In this document: positions 9,588 to 19,962 of the stretch, piece by piece
Layout of the letters: each line of letters begins with the position of its first letter
How positions within the stretch are numbered: position 1 is the first letter of the stretch
Source of the DNA: Adiantum capillus-veneris
Taxonomy: Eukaryota > Streptophyta > Polypodiopsida > Polypodiales > Pteridaceae
Direction of reading: 5' to 3'
Assembly (NCBI GenBank): GCA_014529385.2
Contig: CM043950.1
Coordinates: 154,980,045-155,044,044 of the forward strand
Length of the DNA stretch: 64,000 nt
Program-made: the position numbers and the translations under genes
The notes under the pieces: model-generated
What the model was told of the DNA's origin: nothing
The model's input: only the letters and a program-made list of their open reading frames with translations
Databases searched by the model: none

Positions 9588-9700
9588 CTAATGTGAGACG
9601 TTGCATCGTGTGCATGGCCTTTTCTTTGCCTTGCAAACGAGGACAACCTTTCTTGTTATGTTGGTCTGAAAGACATTTAAAACACAAATTGTGTTTCTTT
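9588..9700 (-). other. gag zinc knuckle of gypsy element 2
   Basis: The minus-strand frame gives MCFKCLSDQHNKKGCPRLQG, a complete CX2CX4HX4C nucleocapsid knuckle. A neighbouring overlapping frame (9857-9588) is a frame-shifted continuation of gag. Confidence 0.8.
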
Positions 9701-9879
9701 GCACTCTCAAAATTAGCAGTGCTGAGAGATCCACGTGGAGTATCTCATGATTGCCTAAGCTTCTTAGCCTCTTGTGGGAGTGGAGAGGTAGATTGTCTCT
9801 TATTCCTCTTGGAACGTGTGGGAGATCTACCTTGCCATTGGCTCTTAGCCACGCCACATTGCTCTTAGCAAAATTATTC

Positions 9880-10759
9880 TTAGAGTAGGGAGAATTTCCT
9901 TTCCTCTCTCTTGGTCATCATCATATCTTTGGGCATGATTGATCGCTTCTTCCAAAGTTTTTGGATGTTGGGTTTTGACATGAAGACGATAGTCTTTGTC
10001 AAGACTCTATTAAAACCCCGTATCTTTTGGAATTCATCTAGACCTTCTAGTTTTAATATAATTTCCCGATACTTCGAAAGGTACTGTGTGAGAGAGAGGC
10101 CAAACATGCGGTATGCATCCCCATGCTAGCCAATTCTTATCTTCTTCATTGGAGTCCAAAAACTCTTTGGAGAAAGAAGCTTGAAATGCAGCCCAAGACG
10201 GAGGACGAGCATCTATTGGAAATGTGATCCACCACTTATAGACCTTTCCTTTAAGTGATAGACTTGTTTTCACAGCCGTCTTTATATCCGGGGTGTGTCT
10301 CAATCTATGAATATCACTCCATTTTTGTAAGAACGTATTGACCGCATCCTTGTTGTGATCACACTCTTCCCCGTGAAACTCAGGAATGGTGATATTCTTA
10401 AGTAATGCATTGCTACCTTCTGCATCTTCTGAAGCACTTGTCTCTTGGACTCCTTGAGTTGTGCGAGCTTGGTTCCCTTGAACCGTGCCACTTGTGGCTC
10501 CTTGAGCCGTCTGTGAATTCATAAATTTCACAAGTAACTCCGTAAGATTGGTAACGTTTGCATTGAGTGCAGAGAGGTTGCGTTCAAGTACGCTTTGGTT
10601 ATGTTCCAAAGTCTTGAAAGTAGCCATATCTACAAGGCCATGATCTCCTAGATCATTCATATTAGTGTCAGCAGCACCCGTGGTGCCCTGATTTTGATCT
10701 ACCTGCTCAAAATCAAAAGTGTGTGTAGGTGGGATATCTTCACTGGCCATGGTAAACAC
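9880..10759 (-). pseudogene. gypsy element 2 gag
   Basis: 10759-10034 is open for 241 codons: a polar N-terminus, a predicted helical/coiled-coil stretch (VLERNLSALNANVTNLTELL), then the gag core (FHGEECDHNKDAVNTFLQKW, GKVYKWWITFPIDARPPSW). The frame is lost near 10130 and resumes in 10107-9880 (LTQYLSKYREIILKLEG). The start is the first Met after the leader; ATGG at 10753-10750 (MASEDIPPTH) is an alternative start three codons in. Confidence 0.8.
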
Positions 10760-11636
10760 ACACTAATGTAAAGAGAGAAAAAAAGTGTCAACTTGTACCT
10801 TGTGAAATTGAAGTCTTTGTGTTTTGTATGCTCCGCGATTTGTGTTGCATGCGAACCTCGCCTTGCTAGAATTGTAGCGCTTCATGTGTCGTTCGTCTTA
10901 AGAACACCTTTGTTAATTCTTCACAAAAACTCGTTGTTTTTGTGAAGGATTTTGTTCACTTTGAAGCTACCACTTTGAGGAAAAAAGACTTTTTGGAGGA
11001 AAACTTGCCTTCCTCCTCCAAGAAGTGAGAAGGAAGGGTGAAACTACTTCCTTGAAGTTTGAAGTTTCCCTTCCCTTCTAGCTTTCCTTTCAACACAAGT
11101 ATGCTATCTTTCCTTGTTGTGTACCTTGTTGTGTACACAACAAGGGTCAATAGCTTGATGATAAAGTGTTGTCCTCTTACCCTCATGGAGTGGGTTCAAC
11201 CCTCCTTCATGCAAGGGTTAAGCGGGCCTTCCTATCTGCGCAGCCAACGGTGCCAACAACGGAAGCCTTCGGAGCCTCGGTGTCGTAGAGTTTCCGGTCA
11301 AATTGCCTTGGTCGCCCGCTATGGAGGGCATAGGTGGGGTGGCCGCGGTCGGCTATCGCTGTCTGTTCACGCGCTGCACACAAGAAATTGTTCCTCTCTT
11401 CTTTTTGCTGCACAGTGGAGACGTCGCTGTCTGCGGAATCTGGGAGAGAAGAAGCGCGTCGCATGCACATGAAACCCGCTTTTCCCCTTCCCCAAAAATA
11501 GATCAGATACCAGTGAAAGGGTGGTGGTAATGCGTGTGCTAGTCTCCACCCAATTGTGCTATCTTATAGCCTCCCCCTAGCGTACACACTGTCCGACCGT
11601 GCTAGTGGCCTTGCTCGTAGGACCCATGTCCTTACA
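10760..11636 (-). repeat. Probable 5' LTR and leader of gypsy element 2
   Basis: On the minus strand a candidate LTR starts with TGTAAGGACATGGGTCC at 11636 and has a CTATAAGATAG box near 11567. The GC-rich stretch 11207-11530 has overlapping open frames on both strands but no domain I recognise. No clear primer-binding site was found, so the LTR end is not placed. Local inverted repeats occur at 10920-10945 and 11112-11145. Confidence 0.4.
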
Positions 11637-12268
11637 ATCAACTTTCAAGACCTTGGTAATGACTTGAAAGGGCATTTGTAATCAGTGGCTAGCATCACAT
11701 TGCTAAAGTGGCCCATCAAGTAGACAACAATGTTGAATGGGAGCCCATTACAACGCTTTGTTCCTATTGATGGCATGCATGCTAGACGTGAGGATGTATC
11801 CAATGATGATAATGTTGGAAAAAATCGGAGTAACGTTGTCCCTTTGTCAAGGAAGGGACGATACACTTTCATCAATAGGACTCAAAAAGCTAGAGTAGCA
11901 CCAACTTTTTCCTTTTATCTATAAACTGAGTCAATTCAAAGAGTTTCATGTATTGATTATTGTGGATAAAAATGTTGCTTGTTTGTAGATTGTGATATGG
12001 TGACAAGGTTACGCAAAGAATTTTGGGGACAATCTCAGAAAGCATGCACTAACTATGTTTATGATGTTCTTCTATTTGATATTAGAAAGATGAGAAGATG
12101 TATACCAATTCAAGCTAAATGGCTGTATTATTTTTTGGGGCATGGTATAGCTACATGGAATACCAAAGACATCATTTTATCGCTACAAGAATTTTTTTTA
12201 AAATGGTGTACGTCAATATGTGCATGGGAACACATGTACATTGAGAAGAGGACTTCCACGTACTAGTT
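11637..12268. other. Unidentified sequence with one 95-codon frame
   Basis: The plus-strand frame 11979-12266 (MFVDCDMVTRLRKEFWGQSQ...) has ordinary composition but no motif I can name, and nothing around it supports a gene. It could be a remnant of a transposon protein. Confidence 0.3.
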
Positions 12269-12500
12269 TGTTACCATATACATACATGTGGTAGTGATGT
12301 GTGTGAACACACTAGGACCGCCGGGGCAGCTTTTCCCTCTTTAGGAGGTTTTTTCTCCCGTGCATTGTATATAAGCCCATTACTCTAGGGCTATCTATTT
12401 TTCCATTGCACACTAATTAATACACTCTCTTTTGTGTGCCTTGAGCTTCCTTCATCTTCTCTAAGCTGTGTGCGTTTCCCTACAACTCTAATTACAACGA
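12269..12500 (+). repeat. Copia LTR, family of 21396-21617
   Basis: Begins TGTTACCATATACATAC, contains GTGGTAGTGATGTGTGTGAA and TGCATTGTATATAAGCCC (TATA region), and ends near CTAATTACAACGA. It is clearly homologous to the 3' LTR at 21396-21617 and to the fragment at 54714-54940. No matching target duplication is seen, so it is either rearranged or truncated at one side. It abuts the small-ORF repeat exactly at 12501. Confidence 0.75.
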
Positions 12501-12673
12501 GAAAGCATCGGGATTTTGGCTGTGAGAGTTTGTGAGAGAACTCCAAAAACTATATGAAAGAGTTATACCATAGATGCCATGAAGTCTAGGGTTTGGAAGG
12601 AAGTGCAATCAAAGAAGCCCCACTCTTTCTCTCTTGCACTCACACACACAAAGAAAGAACACAAAAGAGAATA

Positions 12674-12886
12674 TCAAAACAACACAAAGATGAAAACATC
12701 AAGGCTATGGTTGTATCGTATCATGGGTAATATGAAAGGGTTAATAGATGAATTAATGGCGTTCAATCTTTTCCGACCAAACAAGCTACGAATTGTTTTT
12801 TGGAATTGTAAATTTGTGCTTACCATAATATATATGTTTTGTCTAGTGATTGGGATTAATTGTGTGTACAAATCCTCTTGGTTCAT
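12674..12886 (-). CDS. Small ORF B, copy 1 (70 aa, unknown)
   Basis: 70 codons from MNQEDLYTQLIPITRQ to the stop. The core is RLNAINSSINPFILPMI. It aligns without gaps over its full length with the frames at 19748-19536 and 42595-42807. Against the 42.6-kb copy about half the residues are identical, and in the NPFILPMI segment six codon differences are all synonymous. This is the pattern of a constrained protein, not of chance. No signal peptide is evident; hydrophobic residues are spread through the protein. I do not recognise the family. It follows the stop of small ORF A by 16 nt. The opposite strand also has an open frame (12579-12896), which I take as a shadow. Confidence 0.6.
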   Translation of the reverse strand: MNQEDLYTQLIPITRQNIYIMVSTNLQFQKTIRSLFGRKRLNAINSSINPFILPMIRYNHSLDVFIFVLF

Positions 12887-12902
12887 AGCAAGATAACTAC
12901 AC

Positions 12903-13036
12903 TTATATCAAAAGAAAATTATAGTCTAAAAGGGGTAATATGATGGGATCCGATGAAAGAAGTATTTCATTGAGCCTTTTTGGACCAAAGCGAAACACTA
13001 TACGCTGTTGAAAGTGTATTTTACGGCTAATCCATA
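12903..13036 (-). pseudogene. Small ORF A, copy 1 (5' truncated)
   Basis: Reads WISRKIHFQQRIVFRFGPKR then LNEILLSSDPIILPLLDYNF and a TAA at 12905-12903. It is paralogous to small ORF B (FG.KRLN.I...PFILP pattern). The first 20 or so codons present in copy 2 are missing because an X-family LTR ends at 13037. Confidence 0.6.
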
Positions 13037-13217
13037 TGTTAGAGAGGGAGATGAAATTAGAGAGATATGTTGGATTAAAGATGAAAAAGAAAACAACAAA
13101 AAATCAAAAAAATATCAAAGCAAAATACATCTTACTTGAAAAACCCTTCGGGAGTTATTCACCATTTTTTTTGGAGAGAGAAGAAGAGGAAAGACTTCAA
13201 GCCTTGATTGAAGCACC

Positions 13218-14130
13218 ACTAACCAGGTTGAAGAGAGAGCATTAAGAGAAAAAAACCACAGAAGCTGTATGAAAATTCCTTCTTGATGAAGTGGTTTGCC
13301 GTTATGGTTGTGTGGAAAAGATCACTGCAGACAGAGGTGAGCTGGATGCCAAGGAAGCAAGGGAGTTCTTTTCTAGATTAAGAATCAAGCTTTCTTTTAC
13401 TACAACTTACAACCTTGAAGGCAATGGAAAGAGTGAAAGAGGGCATTCTCCTATCATCAAAGCTTTGGCCAAGTCTTGCGAAGGAAGAGTTGGTGAGTAG
13501 CCAAAACTATTGCCATATGCTTTATGGGCTGATCGTACAACACATAGCTCAATAATTGGCTATATGCCTGCAGAGCTGATGTATGGTCAAAAGCCAATGA
13601 TACCGATTGAAGGTATAATTCCCACATGGAATGTACTACCTTGGCAAGAGGGGCTTAGCAGGGAAGATCTCCTTGCATTGTGCATAAGGTAACTAGAGAG
13701 AAGAACTGGAGACATTGAGGCTACAAAATAACGACTCAAAAATACAAGGTTGAAAAACAAGGACAACTTTAATTAGCGACATCGTCTCAGGAGCAAATCA
13801 ATTGACAAAGGTGATTGGGTTTTAGTGTATGATAGTAGCCTTGATAACCAACACACAGTCATGCGTAAGTTTACAAAAAGATGGTTTGGACCGTATGTTG
13901 TAAAGCATGTGCATGAAAATGCTACTTACACCTTTTTTGAACTAGATGGTACAAAAGTAAAGGTTCCAATTGTAGGAAAAAGGATCAAAATGTTTAAGAG
14001 AAGAGGAGACAGTAATCCAGAAGATGTTGAGAAGGAGGAGGAGCAAACCACATGTGAAGATCAAAGTGAAGATGAAGCGTTGGAATTTATCAATAAAGAT
14101 GGAATCATGGAAGATCTACAAGGGATTTGA
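13218..14130 (+). pseudogene. Element X integrase C-part (inverted segment)
   Basis: Frames 13291-13500, 13510-13692 and 13825-14130 together correspond to the integrase of the 25.3-26.4 kb copy: CRYGCVEKITADRGELDA (second catalytic Asp region), then GNGKSERGH (third acidic residue), then GYMPAELMYGQKP and the C-terminal SH3-like part (KRWFGPYVVKHVHENATYTF). Stops at 13498, 13690, 13728 and 13774 break it. Confidence 0.85.
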
Positions 14131-14190
14131 AACTGCAAAAAAATCCTATGTGACACATACCAGAGGATACGCAGGTTTAGAGGGGGTGGA

Positions 14191-14490
14191 TGTCGTGTTG
14201 TGACACATACATAGTGGGAATGAATGATACAATATCTATCTTGTAACTTTTTAGATATATAAGTATATTTCCTGTAATGTACATATGCATATCTAAGTAT
14301 AATAATAAGCTTTCTATCTCATCCTATTATTTATCTTAAGGGTAAGATATTCTTACTTTATCGTCAAAAAGTACAATGGAAAAATCGTCAATAGCTTCGC
14401 CTCTTTAACTTGGGGCAAAAGCATTGTTCTTTCTTTCTACTATCTCATTATCATCTCACACCCTAAATAGATTCTATATCTAGGGTAACT

Positions 14491-14570
<80 letters not shown>

Positions 14571-15221
14571 TATGCATTTTTTATATTTTTCTTATATTTC
14601 TTTTTAATAGCTACTAGGCAGGAATCAAATCCTAGTGGGACACTAGGTTGCATGATTCTCAAAGATACACCTATTTTAGTGCATTATTGCAAAGATGATT
14701 ACAAAACTTTGTCAAGAAGCAATATCATGATTTCATATTGCATGAGGTGTCCATTGGAATCAAATGAAATTCTAAGCTAAGGGGACCACAAGACAACTTT
14801 TGCTGCCAAAAGTCTATCCTATTTTGATGATTTTTTTATACAAGGTTCCAATCCAAATTGGAAAAGTATATAAAATAGGGGTCATAGCTTATGAGCTGCA
14901 TTTTGTGCTCCTATTTTTACTTTTTTATTTGAAGCCACGGTTGAGGAGATATGATCAAAATGGTGGACCCCAGTCTACCCACATCATGGAGGGACATCCC
15001 ATTTCAAAATTTTCCAGTTCTTGTTCACACTGCTCTTCTCTTTCTTGTGTAACCCTTGGGGGTTCCCTTCACCTATAAAAGGGAACCTCTTCTTCCGTGA
15101 AATTCATTCATGAGGAGTGACAGTAGTAATTCCTAATTGTACTAAGCCATAAACATAAGCCTAAACCTACACTTACTCCTAGAGGAAGACTAGCCAATCT
15201 TGTAAGCTATCCTTGGAAGAT
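14191..15221 (+). repeat. Element X 3' LTR, inverted part
   Basis: Starts TGTCGTG directly after a polypurine tract (AGAGGGGGTGGA, 14179-14190). It matches the LTR at 26386-27664, including a (TA)n tract (14494-14569) and a TATA box (CCTATAAAAGGG, near 15072). The rest of this LTR (about 180 bp) is at 13037-13217 in the opposite orientation because of the inversion. Confidence 0.85.
14494..14569. repeat. (TA)n microsatellite inside LTR X
   Basis: Uninterrupted AT dinucleotides. The homologous LTR at 26691-26808 carries a longer, GT-interrupted version at the same position. Confidence 0.95.
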
Positions 15222-15239
15222 GAGCACTCGTGCAAGAAC

Positions 15240-16254
15240 TAAGTATCTCATTTTCTAGAGTCCTAAAGGCATTGTGACTAGACCTACAACCCACTTGTAA
15301 TGCATGGATAGTGGATATGTAGGGTTCAATCCATCACGATGCTGGACATTTGAATACATTTGACAAGTTACACATGACTCTACAAATTGAGATACATCTT
15401 TATACATAGCCTTCCACCAATACTTTTCTTTCAACTTGGAGAAGGTTGCCCACACACCCCTGTGTCCATCCCATAGACTCTCATGAAACTCTTGTATGAG
15501 CTTTACTTGAGTCTCTTTTTTACATATAACCCTTTGTGGTGTAGCACCCTTTTGTTTAGGATGGTTCCACAAGTAACCATCCCTCAAAAAGTACCCATAT
15601 GATTTCCTACGTATCCTCCTGAATTCTTCTTCATCGTGTTTTGCTAGAGTACTCAAGTAGCTTCCAATAAGAAGCCAATCACCTTCATAAAGTTCTTTCA
15701 AGAACAATTCAAGTGGATTAGTCATGCAGACATTGTTACCATTGACATGAGAGATAGAATAGAACTTTGTGCCTAGATCATCTCCCTCGTCAATCATCTG
15801 TGACTCATCTTCATACCTTTCCCTTGATAGCATATCTGCCATTGTATTGTCTTTACATGCAATGTGCTTAAACTTGGGATTTAAGGACTTAATGTAGGCA
15901 TTCCACCACAACATAGCAATGCTGGCATTGAGAAGCTTGTAATCATCCCAAGAAGTGGTAGACAATCTGTTTCTACAGCCACACATGCACCAATTAGGTA
16001 CTCTTTCCCGTTTTTCAAGGCTGTAACCATACCCATGGCTCTCTCTTTATCTTTGTAAAATTTCTTTGGCAAGCACTCAATACCTTTGGTCCAAATATCA
16101 CCACATACCTGTGTCCTTCATCATCATCTTGCCCTATTGCCCATTCAATTCCTGTAGGATTGGTGTCTACTGTCACAATTACTAGCCTTTGACACTCATA
16201 GTCTACCTTTCGCAAAGTTGGTGTTGACTGGAGTAACTCCTTTAGCTTTTTCAT
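15240..16254 (-). pseudogene. Element X RNase H and integrase N-part
   Basis: 16254-16015 gives the RNase H start (VIVTVDTNPTGIEWAIGQDD, GHRYVVIFG); 16072-15881 overlaps with the frame-shifted middle; 15986-15255 holds FKHIACKDNTMADMLSRERY (end of RNase H), a linker, and the integrase zinc-binding HHCC region (FHESLWDGHRGVWATFSKLK, then CVTCQMYSN). It breaks at about 15235, where the inverted part starts. Confidence 0.85.
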
Positions 16255-16318
16255 GGCCTTTACATGTGCTTCTGTCCATTTAAACTTTTGATTCTTTCTA
16301 AGAGATTGATAAAGAGGA

Positions 16319-17112
16319 TCAGCTACATGTGCATAATGTGGAATCCAAATAACATAAAAGACACATGCTCATTCTTTGGATGGCATCTACCTTCGTTGGA
16401 CAAGGTTTCCTACCATAAGGCCTGCACATGTGCCCCACAATGAGCACTTCATTGACACCAAACATAGACTTTTTCCTTGACAAAGTAAGATTCACTTCCT
16501 TCAACCTAGATAGAATTTTATCACAATCATTTATGTGATTTTTCACAAACCTGCAGCACCCTCTGATATCCAAAGCTTCATCTTTCCCACCTTCTTCACA
16601 TCCTTTGATAGGAAAACCATCAACAAAAGGCATTGTGATTTGAGGAATAAGTCATGTAAGACCTTATTCATCCCATTCATCATATGTGCAACCGAGTTGG
16701 TTGCTATTTGCGGCAAGGTACACATCCTTACCAAACCCAAAGGTGTCCTCATGGTTGTCAAGTCCCTGCTTTCAACTGCAAGCTAAAATTGATCATACCT
16801 TCATGAGTAGAGATCCCCCATCGAGTAGATTTCCCTCCCTGCAAATGCCTCTGCAAACTCATCCACAATTAGACTTGTACCTACATTTCTAATTGTCACC
16901 TTGTTCACTGGTTGCATGTCTTGGATGAAGCGTAGAGCACCATTCTTCTTTGGAACTGTGAACCACCTGTTTGAGTATGAATCACAAGAAGGCTCCAAAA
17001 TCCTCATTTTGATCTTTTCATTCAATAGCTCTACTAACTTGGGCAAATGAGCCTTTGGAACCGGAATAGGCTGCAGATTCCAATGCACATGAGGTATTGT
17101 AAAAATTACCAT
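16319..17112 (-). pseudogene. Element X reverse transcriptase (FVDG)
   Basis: 17112-16801 has the RT entry (HVHWNLQPIPVPKAHLPKLV, NRWFTVPKKNGALRFIQDMQ, AGREIYSMGDLYS). 16761-16543 has the TPLGLVRMCTLPQIATNS block. 16633-16319 has MPFVDGFPIKG and the thumb. The catalytic pair should be V-D-D; here the second Asp is Gly, so this RT would be dead even without the frameshifts. Confidence 0.85.
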
Positions 17113-17169
17113 AGGAGCTAAAATAGAAGGATCAACACATCCTATCTCATGTGGCTCAAATGCAAAAAC

Positions 17170-18571
17170 TTAACCATGCTTTGAAAGCATTCCTTTAAAG
17201 CACTTTGTCTCCTCCTGTGCTAGAAACTCCTTGCAACCAATTTGAAACTCTTGAAAAGACTCCTTTGTGAAGTTTAGCTCACCCATAGTATCTACAAAAG
17301 AAACTTGCTCACACAAACCCAAAACATTTTTAGTAGACCCTAGGAACCCACTCTCTTTCATGCCTATTTGTACATTATGTACATATTGCCTCTCACATCT
17401 CTTCAAATCTTCAAGTTTTGTAAAACAAACTGATCCATTTGTTGTTACCAAGGAGCCCATTGAGAAAGTTTCACTTATTTTTGGATCATGCAAGACCCTT
17501 TTTCTTTCTGTACCGTTACAATCCCGCTTTACAATGGTACTTGGCCAACACCCATCATTTCCCTATGGTCATCAAACTCTTTCTCACCTTTGGTAGAGGA
17601 TGATTTTTGAGGTTGTCACGATTTCTTTCATGGTTTACACAAATTGTGAGAAATTGAACAACACATTTACCATCTTTACTTTGTATCTTGGCATAAGCCA
17701 AACCATCATTCATTCCCTTTGTTTCCATTTGAACTCTCACAATGTAGGGTTATCCAAGGATAAGATGATATGAAGATGTGTCCTGTATAAAGAAGTTTTG
17801 CTCAACCTTTACATCACCTATTGTCACCTTTACACTTGGACATGTTGCATACAATTCACCTAATGAATTGTTTGCCACTCTAACCATCCAACCATGTTCT
17901 GTGTCCATCGGCCATTTGCATTTGTTTTAAAGACTTTTTGACATTGTAATTATTTTGAAACCATGGTCAATTAAGGCAACAAATGGCTCTTCAAGATCAC
18001 CTACCTTGATCAATGTCTCTGTAGTAGCCCATGCCCAATGACTTCTAGAATAGTGGCTCCTAGGAATACTTTGAGAGTCCTCCCCATCATCAATAAATTC
18101 CACTTGCCTTACATTCCAAGAAGACTGGTAGCATCCCACCATAGCTCCATCGCCTTCTTTAGCATGCACCAACACTCCTTGTGTCTTCATAGTATCGCCT
18201 TCAGCTTGTGGGCAAATAGGCTCTCCAAGTGTTTGCTTCTTTCTCTTGATGATGCCGATAATTTTTTCATGGAATTCATGCTTGGCTATACCAAGCACCT
18301 CCCCCAAAGTAAACTCAACCTTGCTATTCAAAATACTCTCCTCTATAACTTTATTCAAGTCCGTAGCAAGCTCAATGTTAGATTGTAGTTTGTAAGCTAG
18401 TCCTTTTGGCTTACCTTTTGTTGGCTCCTTTTTCTTCCCTGTTGTAGATTCCTCCATGGTCACTTCTGGTGAAGGTCCATCTTGTGTTGGTGGTGCTTGC
18501 AAAGCTGCTGCATCATTCCTCCCTCCACTTCTTGTAGCTCTTTTTGAAGGCCCTTCCTGCCACTGGATCAC
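17170..18571 (-). pseudogene. Element X protease and protease-RT linker
   Basis: 18571-17927 contains a basic/acidic linker and then LIKVGDLEEPFVALIDHGFK, a retropepsin-like active site (D-H-G). A stop follows at 17927. Further linker pieces are in 17740-17555 and 17493-17170 (VCFTKLEDLKRCERQYVHNV). Several stops. The protease call rests mainly on position and the ALIDHG motif. Confidence 0.6.
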
Positions 18572-18790
18572 TCCACCCTGTTTCTAGATGTATGCAATCA
18601 CCTGCTTCATGTATAATCTCTTTTGTAAGCTTTCCCTTTTTAGCTAATTGCATGAAATTTGGCCAAAGTTAACCATGATGGTCACTCACCTCTTCATGTC
18701 CATGAGTAGCTGCCTCAACTAAAGAGGTGGCATGGTTAGTTGCCATATCTTCAACTAAGATCTGCATTCCCCCCTTCCCAAAGTTAGTTC

Positions 18791-19216
18791 TTAAGGGGTG
18801 GCCTTTTCTATCCTTGTGAGTTGTGCATAGTACCACTCAAATTCCCTAAGTAGCTCTGTTATTGATAGTCCTTGGTTTGACTTGACTACCCATTCTAAGA
18901 ATGTCCTTTTGGTCACTCTCTTAGAGTCCTCAAAGAAATGTTTCTCCTTTAAATCTACTTTGAGTTCTTCCCAGTTTCTCCCATGGCCATCTTTAATTGC
19001 CCTAACACGTTTCCTAATTTCTAGAGAAAAAACTAGCTCAAAGCTTTGAATCATCTCACCTTCTGACAGGTGATGCATCTCCACCTCCTTCACATACTCG
19101 CGCAAGTACTTGGTTACATCTTTGCCATTGAAATGATCCATTCTCTTGATGACCGCTTGTATGGCTTTGATTGCTAAAATCTTCCTTCTTTCCGTGACAT
19201 GTTGTTGCATGAACAT
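18791..19216 (-). pseudogene. Element X gag core
   Basis: 141 codons with the gag block FNGKDVTKYLREYVKEVEMH, a helical middle and KRTFLEWVVKSNQ. This type of gag occurs in gypsy elements of plants and fungi. No zinc knuckle was found between it and the protease. The start Met is inside a longer readable region, so the true N-terminus is uncertain. Confidence 0.7.
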
Positions 19217-19360
19217 GCTTAAAACATCTGCATTGTTGTTGGGTTAAAATGCATATATCCTATTGCTCCACATGATCACCCATGGTTACCCACAAATTCT
19301 CACCCTGGAAGATTCACGTCGGGTTCACAAAAAATATGTCGAGAAGTTTGCGGTCTTGCC

Positions 19361-19905
19361 AGGAAAGCACTGGGCTTTTGGCTATGAGAGTTTGTGAGAG
19401 AACTCCGAAAACTAAATGAAAGAGTTATACCATAGATGCCATGAAGTCGAGGGTTTGGAAGAAAGTGCAATCAAAGAAGCCCTACTCTTTCTCTCTTGCA
19501 CTTACACACACAAAAAAAGAACACAAAAGAGAATATCAAAACAACACAAAGATGAAAACATCAAGGCTATGGTCGTCTTGTATCATGGGTAATATGAAAG
19601 GGTTAATAGATGGGTTAATGGAGTTCAATCTTTGCCGATTAAACAAGCTACAAATTGTTCTTTGGAATTGTAATTTTGTGCTTATCATAATATATATGTT
19701 TTGTCTAGTGATTGGGATTAATTGTGTGTACAAATCCTCTTGGTTCATAGCAGGATAACTACACTTATGTCAAAAGAAAAGTTATAGTCTATAAGGGTGA
19801 TATGATGGGATCCGATGAAAAAAGTATTTTATTGATCCTTTTTGTGCCAAAGAGAAACACTATACATTGTTTAGAGTGTATTTTACGACTAATCCATACG
19901 TTAAT
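19361..19905 (-). repeat. Small-ORF repeat, copy 2
   Basis: Direct repeat of 12501-13036. The homology ends at 19361, next to TGGCAAGACCGC (minus strand), a primer-site-like motif shared with gypsy element 1. Upstream of 19905 the sequence continues as the intact 5' end of small ORF A. Confidence 0.85.
19536..19748 (-). CDS. Small ORF B, copy 2 (70 aa, unknown)
   Basis: 70 codons starting MNQEDLYTQLIPITRQNIYI, with the INPFILPMI core intact. It is the same length as copies 1 and 3. It lies 16 nt after the end of the ORF A region and about 320 nt upstream of element X gag on the same strand. About ten amino-acid differences from copy 1 suggest that the recent copies are no longer strictly constrained. 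Function unknown. Confidence 0.6.
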   Translation of the reverse strand: MNQEDLYTQLIPITRQNIYIMISTKLQFQRTICSLFNRQRLNSINPSINPFILPMIQDDHSLDVFIFVLF

Positions 19906-19962
19906 TACAATAGATTGCACGGAGTGGAAGCGATAGAAATTCACATCATGTGGATTATTCAT
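19789..19962 (-). CDS. Small ORF A, copy 2 (57 aa, possibly shortened)
   Basis: ATG at 19962-19960 (MNNPHDVNFYRFHSV...) to TAG at 19791-19789. It shares the MNN start with copy 3 and the WISRKIH, FLFGTKRINKIL and DPII blocks with copies 1 and 3. Relative to copy 1 the TAG is early: small indels shift the frame near the end, and the homologous stop would be at 19767-19765. Paralogue of small ORF B. Function unknown. Confidence 0.5.
   Translation of the reverse strand: MNNPHDVNFYRFHSVQSIVINVWISRKIHSKQCIVFLFGTKRINKILFSSDPIISPL

Larger units (their letters stand above)
6000..11636 (-). mobile_element. Ty3/gypsy element 2 (gag-PR-RT-RH-IN), degenerate
   Basis: All standard gypsy domains appear in order on the minus strand: gag (10759-9880), zinc knuckle (about 9687), protease (about 9500-8900), RT (8300-7654), RNase H (7670-7100) and integrase (about 6900-6109). 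Many frameshifts and stops divide them. A solo copia-like LTR sits in the protease region (9025-9278). The 5' LTR is probably within 10760-11636: TGTAAGG at 11636 and a CTATAAGA box near 11567, minus strand. No 3' LTR was recognised, and the element fades out around 6000-6100. Confidence 0.85.
12501..13036 (-). repeat. Small-ORF repeat, copy 1
   Basis: About 540 bp nearly identical to 19361-19905 in the same orientation. It carries small ORF B complete (12886-12674) and the C-terminal two-thirds of small ORF A (13036-12903). The break at 13037 coincides with the CA end of the X-family LTR. Confidence 0.85.
13037..19360 (-). mobile_element. Ty3/gypsy element X, copy 1, with internal inversion
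   Basis: On the minus strand gag (19216-18791), protease (18571-17927), RT (17112-16319), RNase H (16254-15850) and integrase N-part (15850-15240) run down to about 15222. The remaining integrase, 3' UTR and most of the 3' LTR lie inverted at 13218-15221, and the final LTR piece is at 13217-13037 in the original orientation. Comparison with the intact order at 24630-27664 shows the inversion. The 5' LTR of X is missing; in its place lies small-ORF repeat copy 2. Confidence 0.85.

Noticed and set aside
11059-11549. Overlapping GC-rich frames on both strands
   Set aside because: No motif, and the region is better explained as LTR/leader of gypsy element 2.
12579-12896. 105-codon plus-strand frame, duplicated at 19441-19758
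   Set aside because: It overlaps small ORF B on the opposite strand; the third copy (42.6 kb) conserves the small-ORF strand, so this frame is a shadow.
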